In this document: positions 60,320 through 64,000 of the stretch, piece after piece
How positions within the stretch are numbered: the first letter of the stretch is position 1
Layout: each line of letters starts with the position of its first letter
The notes under the pieces: generated by a model
Databases searched by the model: none
The model's input: only the letters and a program-made list of their open reading frames with translations
Told to the model about the DNA's origin: nothing
Translations under genes and position numbers: made by a program
Assembly (NCBI RefSeq): GCF_001297015.1
Contig: NZ_LIGE01000037.1
Span: 248,001-312,000 of the forward strand
Reading direction: 5' to 3'
Length of the DNA stretch: 64,000 bases
From: Pseudomonas sp. RIT-PI-r
GTDB taxonomy: Bacteria; Pseudomonadota; Gammaproteobacteria; Pseudomonadales; Pseudomonadaceae

Positions 60320-61234
60320 TTATGGACGGTCGTCGACTTCCTTCTCGGTATTGGCCGGAGGAATCAGATCCTCGGTGGTCAGGTTCAGCCAGATCAGCAC
60401 CACGTTCGCGATGTAGATCGACGAGTAAGTACCCGCCAGAACACCGATGAACAGGGCGATGGAGAAGCCGAACAGGTTGTCACCGCCGAAGAACAGCAGT
60501 GCCGCGATCGCCAGCAAAGTGGAGATCGACGTCGCCATGGTCCGCAACAACGTCTGGGTGGTCGAGATATTGATGTTCTCGATCAGCGTTGCCTTGCGCA
60601 GGACACGGAAGTTCTCACGAACCCGGTCGAATACCACGATGGTGTCGTTCAGCGAGTAACCGATGATCGCCAGCACCGCCGCCAGCACGGTCAGATCGAA
60701 AGTGATCTGGAAGTACGACAGGATACCGATGGTTACGATCACGTCGTGAATCAGCGAAACGATGGCGCCGACCGCGAACTTCCACTGAAAGCGGAAAGCC
60801 AGGTAGATCAGGATACCGCCGAGCGCCAGCAGCATGCCGAGGCCGCCCTGGTCGCGCAGCTCTTCACCGACCTGCGGGCCGACGAACTCGACACGCTTGA
60901 CCGTCGCCGGGTTGTCGCCGCCGACTTTCTGCAGTGCTTGCGCTACTTGATGGCCCAACTGCGGGTCTTCACCCGGCATGCGCACCAGCAGATCGGTGGT
61001 TGCACCGAAGTTCTGCACGATCGCTTCGTGATAACCGGAGGTAGCCAGTTGCTCACGCACTTTGGTGACATCGGCCGGACGCTCGTAGGTCAGCTCGATG
61101 AGCGTACCGCCGGTGAAGTCCAGACCCCAGTTCATGCCCTTGGTAGCGACACTGAACATAGCCAGCAACGTGAGAAACACTGTGACGCCGAACGCGAAGT
61201 TGCGAACGCCCATGAAGTTGATTGTACGTAACAT
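60320..61234 (-). CDS. secF: Protein translocase subunit SecF
   Basis: 304-residue inner-membrane protein with six helices. A first helix (FAFGVTVFLTLLAMFSVAT) precedes a periplasmic domain with GLDFTGGTLIELTYERP. The membrane part has FQITFDLTVLAAVLAIIGYSLNDT and IVVFDRVRENFR, RND-type motifs of SecF. With SecD it uses proton motive force to finish protein export. It starts nine bases after secD. Confidence 0.97.
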   Translation of the reverse strand: MLRTINFMGVRNFAFGVTVFLTLLAMFSVATKGMNWGLDFTGGTLIELTYERPADVTKVREQLATSGYHEAIVQNFGATTDLLVRMPGEDPQLGHQVAQALQKVGGDNPATVKRVEFVGPQVGEELRDQGGLGMLLALGGILIYLAFRFQWKFAVGAIVSLIHDVIVTIGILSYFQITFDLTVLAAVLAIIGYSLNDTIVVFDRVRENFRVLRKATLIENINISTTQTLLRTMATSISTLLAIAALLFFGGDNLFGFSIALFIGVLAGTYSSIYIANVVLIWLNLTTEDLIPPANTEKEVDDRP

Positions 61235-61243
61235 GGCAGCCCC

Positions 61244-63112
61244 TTAAATCCACAACTTCTTGAAGTCACGTCCGCCAAAGATCAGGTTGACCATTGCGCG
61301 GGTCACCATGATGGCCGTGAACATCGAGGTAAAGATCCCGAGGGACATGGTCACCGCGAAACCTTTGACCGGGCCGGTGCCCATGGCAAAGAGAATCCCG
61401 CCGACCAGCAAGGTAGTCAGGTTGGCGTCGAGAATCGCGGTGAATGCCCGGCCGAAGCCTTCGTTGATTGCACGCTGCACGGTCATGCCGGCGGCGATCT
61501 CTTCACGGATCCGCGAGAAGATCAGCACGTTGGCGTCGACCGCCATACCCATGGTCAACACGATACCGGCGATACCCGGCAGGGTCAGTGTTGCACCCAG
61601 CAGCGACATCAGCGCCAGCAGCAAGACCATGTTCACCGCCAGTGCGACGGTGGCAATGATGCCGAAGAAACGGTAGATGGCGATGATGAACAGCGACACG
61701 AACAGCATGCCCCACAGCGACGCATCGATACCTTTGGTGATGTTGTCAGCACCCAGGCTCGGGCCGATGGTGCGCTCTTCAGCGAAGTACATCGGTGCAG
61801 CCAGACCACCGGCACGCAGCAGCAGCGCCAGTTCGGACGATTCGCCCTGACCGTTCAGGCCAGTGATGCGGAACTGAGCACCCAGCGGCGACTGAATGGT
61901 CGCCAGGCTGATGATCTTCTTCTCTTCTTTGAACGTTTGCACCGCGACGTCTTTTTCGACGCCGTCGACCACTTGCTTGGTGTAAGTGGTGATCGGGCGT
62001 TGTTCGATGAAGATCACCGCCATGCTGCGACCAACGTTCGAACGGGTTGCGCGGCTCATCAGTTCACCACCGTGACCATCCAGACGGATGTTCACTTCAG
62101 GCGTGCCGTGCTCGCCGAAACCGGCCTTGGCGTCAGTCACCTGGTCACCGGTGATGATCAGACCACGTTCGATCTGCGCAGGAGGACGATTGCCTTCACG
62201 GAACTCGAAAGTTTCGGAAGTGGCTTTCGAAGCACCCGGCTCTGCAGCCAGACGGAACTCAAGGTTGGCCGTCTTGCCGAGAATACGCTTGGCTTCGGCA
62301 GTGTCCTGCACGCCCGGCAGCTCAACCACGATGCGGTTGGCGCCCTGACGCTGGACGATCGGTTCGGCAACACCCAGCTCGTTGACGCGGTTACGTACCG
62401 TGGTCAAGTTCTGCTTGATGGAGTATTCACGGATTTCCGCCAGCTTGGCCGGGGTCATCGCCAGACGCAGTACCGGTTGACCGTTGAGGTCGGCCGGAAC
62501 AATGTCGAAATCGTTGAAGTTCTTGCGGACCAGCGCACGGGCCTGTTCACGGGAGTCTTCATCGCTGAAGCCCAACTGAATGGCACCATTGAGCTGCGGC
62601 AGGCTGCGATAACGCAGTTTCTCTTTGCGCAGCAGGCTCTTGACGTCGCCTTCGTAGACTTTCAGGCGTGCATCGAGAGCTTTGTCCATGTCCACTTCCA
62701 GCAGGAAGTGCACACCACCGGACAAGTCCAGACCCAGCTTCATCGGGTGCGCGCCCAGATTGCGCAGCCATTGCGGGGTGGTCTGTGCCAGGTTCAGCGC
62801 GACGACGTAGTCATCACCCAACGCCTTGCGCACTACGTCTTTGGCCGGCAGCTGATCTTCAGCCTTGCTCAGACGGATCAGACCGCCCTTGCCATTTGCC
62901 GCCAGTGTGGCTGCCTTGACGTTGATGCCGGACTCTTTGAGCGCGGTGCTTACGCGATCCAGATCGGCCTGATTGACCTGCAGAGCCGTGCTGGCGCCGC
63001 TGATCTGAATGGCCGGGTCATCGGGGTATAGATTCGGAGCGGAATAAATCAGACCGACCGCCAGCACCGCCAGGATCAGAATGTATTTCCACAGAGGATA
63101 TTTGTTCAGCAT
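61244..63112 (-). CDS. secD: Protein translocase subunit SecD
   Basis: 622-residue inner-membrane protein. The ATG at 63112 (MLNKYPLWKYIL) is chosen; a GTG three bases earlier is also in frame. A first helix precedes a large periplasmic domain with GLDLSGGVHFLLEVDMDKAL and NRVNELGVAEPIVQRQGANR. Six helices end the protein, with AGIVLTMGMAVDANVLIFSR, the RND-type motif. It is encoded between yajC and secF as in most proteobacteria. Confidence 0.97.
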   Translation of the reverse strand: MLNKYPLWKYILILAVLAVGLIYSAPNLYPDDPAIQISGASTALQVNQADLDRVSTALKESGINVKAATLAANGKGGLIRLSKAEDQLPAKDVVRKALGDDYVVALNLAQTTPQWLRNLGAHPMKLGLDLSGGVHFLLEVDMDKALDARLKVYEGDVKSLLRKEKLRYRSLPQLNGAIQLGFSDEDSREQARALVRKNFNDFDIVPADLNGQPVLRLAMTPAKLAEIREYSIKQNLTTVRNRVNELGVAEPIVQRQGANRIVVELPGVQDTAEAKRILGKTANLEFRLAAEPGASKATSETFEFREGNRPPAQIERGLIITGDQVTDAKAGFGEHGTPEVNIRLDGHGGELMSRATRSNVGRSMAVIFIEQRPITTYTKQVVDGVEKDVAVQTFKEEKKIISLATIQSPLGAQFRITGLNGQGESSELALLLRAGGLAAPMYFAEERTIGPSLGADNITKGIDASLWGMLFVSLFIIAIYRFFGIIATVALAVNMVLLLALMSLLGATLTLPGIAGIVLTMGMAVDANVLIFSRIREEIAAGMTVQRAINEGFGRAFTAILDANLTTLLVGGILFAMGTGPVKGFAVTMSLGIFTSMFTAIMVTRAMVNLIFGGRDFKKLWI

Positions 63113-63176
63113 CACGCCGCCCGTTATGACGCGGGGCGCCTTGCGCGCCCCGTCGATTGAGTAGAAGTTGTTGCTC

Positions 63177-63515
63177 TTAGATCGCTTTCAGCGTGCCTTT
63201 TGGCAGCGTGGCGGCGATGGCGCCTTTCTGGAATTTCATTTCGACGGTGTCGGAAACTTCCAGAACCACGAAGTCATCGGCTACTTTGGTGATCTTGCCG
63301 GCGATGCCGCCAGTGGTCACAACTTCGTCGCCTTTCTGCAGGCTGCTCAGCAGGTTCTTCTGCTCTTTGGCGCGCTTGGCCTGTGGACGCCAGATCATCA
63401 GGTAGAAAATGACCAGGAAGCCGACCAGGAAAATCCACTCGAAACCGCCGCCCATAGGGCCGGCAGCAGCCGGTGCAGCCGCGTCAGCCATGGCGTTAGA
63501 GATAAAAAAGCTCAT
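63177..63515 (-). CDS. yajC: Preprotein translocase subunit YajC
   Basis: 112-residue membrane protein with one helix (EWIFLVGFLVIFYLMIWRPQ, about 28-47) followed by a cytoplasmic beta domain (GDEVVTTGGIAGKITKVADD). It is an accessory subunit of SecDF and lies 65 bases before secD. Confidence 0.97.
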   Translation of the reverse strand: MSFFISNAMADAAAPAAAGPMGGGFEWIFLVGFLVIFYLMIWRPQAKRAKEQKNLLSSLQKGDEVVTTGGIAGKITKVADDFVVLEVSDTVEMKFQKGAIAATLPKGTLKAI

Positions 63516-63558
63516 TTAGCACTCCAGTTGCAAATGTTGAATCTTGGGGTCAGAAAAC

Positions 63559-64000
63559 TCAGTCCAAAGGCGGAACGGGAAGTCCGCGTTTGGCGTAGAA
63601 GGCATCGACAAAGGCGGCCAATGTACCCTGTTGAATAGCCTCGCGCAAACCAGCCATCAGCACCTGATAATGGCGCAAGTTGTGGATGGTATTGAGCATG
63701 CTTCCCAGCATTTCGCCGCACTTGTCCAGATGATGCAGATAAGCGCGCGAGAAGTTCTGGCAGGTATAGCAATCGCAGGTCGGATCCAGCGGCGATTCAT
63801 CATGGCGATGGAACGCGTTACGGATCTTCAGCACGCCTGTATCAATGAACAGATGCCCATTGCGGGCATTACGGGTTGGCATCACGCAATCGAACATGTC
63901 CACACCGCGGCGCACACCCTCAACCAGATCTTCCGGTTTGCCAACGCCCATAAGGTAACGAGGTTTGTCAGCCGGCATCATGCCCGGCAGATAATCCAAT
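63559..64000 (-). CDS. tgt: Queuine tRNA-ribosyltransferase, C-terminal part
   Basis: The last 147 codons of tRNA-guanine transglycosylase; the gene continues past the right edge, so the TTG at 63999 is not its start. Visible are YLMGVGKPEDLVEGVRRGVD, the catalytic Asp region FDCVMPTRNARNG and the zinc site CDCYTCQNFSRAYLHHL with its cysteines and His. The enzyme inserts the queuosine precursor into tRNA position 34. It precedes yajC-secDF, as usual in gammaproteobacteria. Confidence 0.96.
   Translation of the reverse strand, partial: LDYLPGMMPADKPRYLMGVGKPEDLVEGVRRGVDMFDCVMPTRNARNGHLFIDTGVLKIRNAFHRHDESPLDPTCDCYTCQNFSRAYLHHLDKCGEMLGSMLNTIHNLRHYQVLMAGLREAIQQGTLAAFVDAFYAKRGLPVPPLD

Overview
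The window is ordinary chromosomal DNA of a Pseudomonas, most likely of the P. fluorescens group. The evidence is GC-rich coding sequence, gene orders typical of the genus (guaB-guaA; trmJ-cysE-iscRSUA-hscBA-fdx-iscX; ndk-rlmN-pilW-rodZ-ispG-hisS-yfgM-bamB-der; tgt-yajC-secDF), a Gcd glucose dehydrogenase beside an OprB porin, DUF6124 and dermonecrotic-toxin-type genes, and many REP-type intergenic repeats. No prophage, integrase, transposase, CRISPR array, tRNA or rRNA was seen. These are readings of sequence and context; no database search was run.

Left third (1-29 kb), more accessory. It opens with the 3' part of a large LRR plus NEL-type ubiquitin-ligase effector. A complete class 5 (CS1/alpha-type) chaperone-usher fimbrial operon follows on the minus strand: major subunit, usher, tip protein, chaperone, second subunit. 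A YqjI-like PadR regulator and a siderophore-interacting ferric reductase are divergent from it. Next come a Pr6Pr-like membrane protein, a VF530-family protein, OprB porin and Gcd; a DUF6124 gene behind a long, apparently structured leader; a Lon-family protease (AsrA-like) with a chagasin-like cysteine peptidase inhibitor and a lysoplasmalogenase; cmoAB; tadA with a Tat-exported multicopper oxidase (CumA-like); and a 1008-residue toxin with a Tiki/ChaN-like C-terminal domain.

Middle (29-43 kb). guaB-guaA (minus), a zinc-ribbon protein, a TSUP exporter divergent from a LysR regulator, xseA, an M23 peptidase, leuA behind a leucine-rich leader peptide, and an omega-amidase overlapping a methionine/glutamine-type aminotransferase.

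Right third (41-64 kb), mostly housekeeping, mostly minus strand. One long run carries GTPase Der, outer-membrane assembly BamB, YfgM, HisS, IspG, RodZ, PilW and RlmN. Ndk follows, then the whole ISC iron-sulfur operon with a recognisable IscR-type site, cysE and trmJ. suhB is on the plus strand. A glycine-zipper protein, secF, secD, yajC and the 3' part of tgt complete the window.

The intergenic space holds at least four repeat families. Most notable is a five-copy, exactly 103-bp tandem array next to tadA, built from the same element that occurs once, in opposite orientation, at 17.2 kb. Several genes appear to end in codons supplied by such repeats. The best candidate for something undescribed is the multi-hairpin leader, with a UUCG-capped stem, upstream of the DUF6124 gene.
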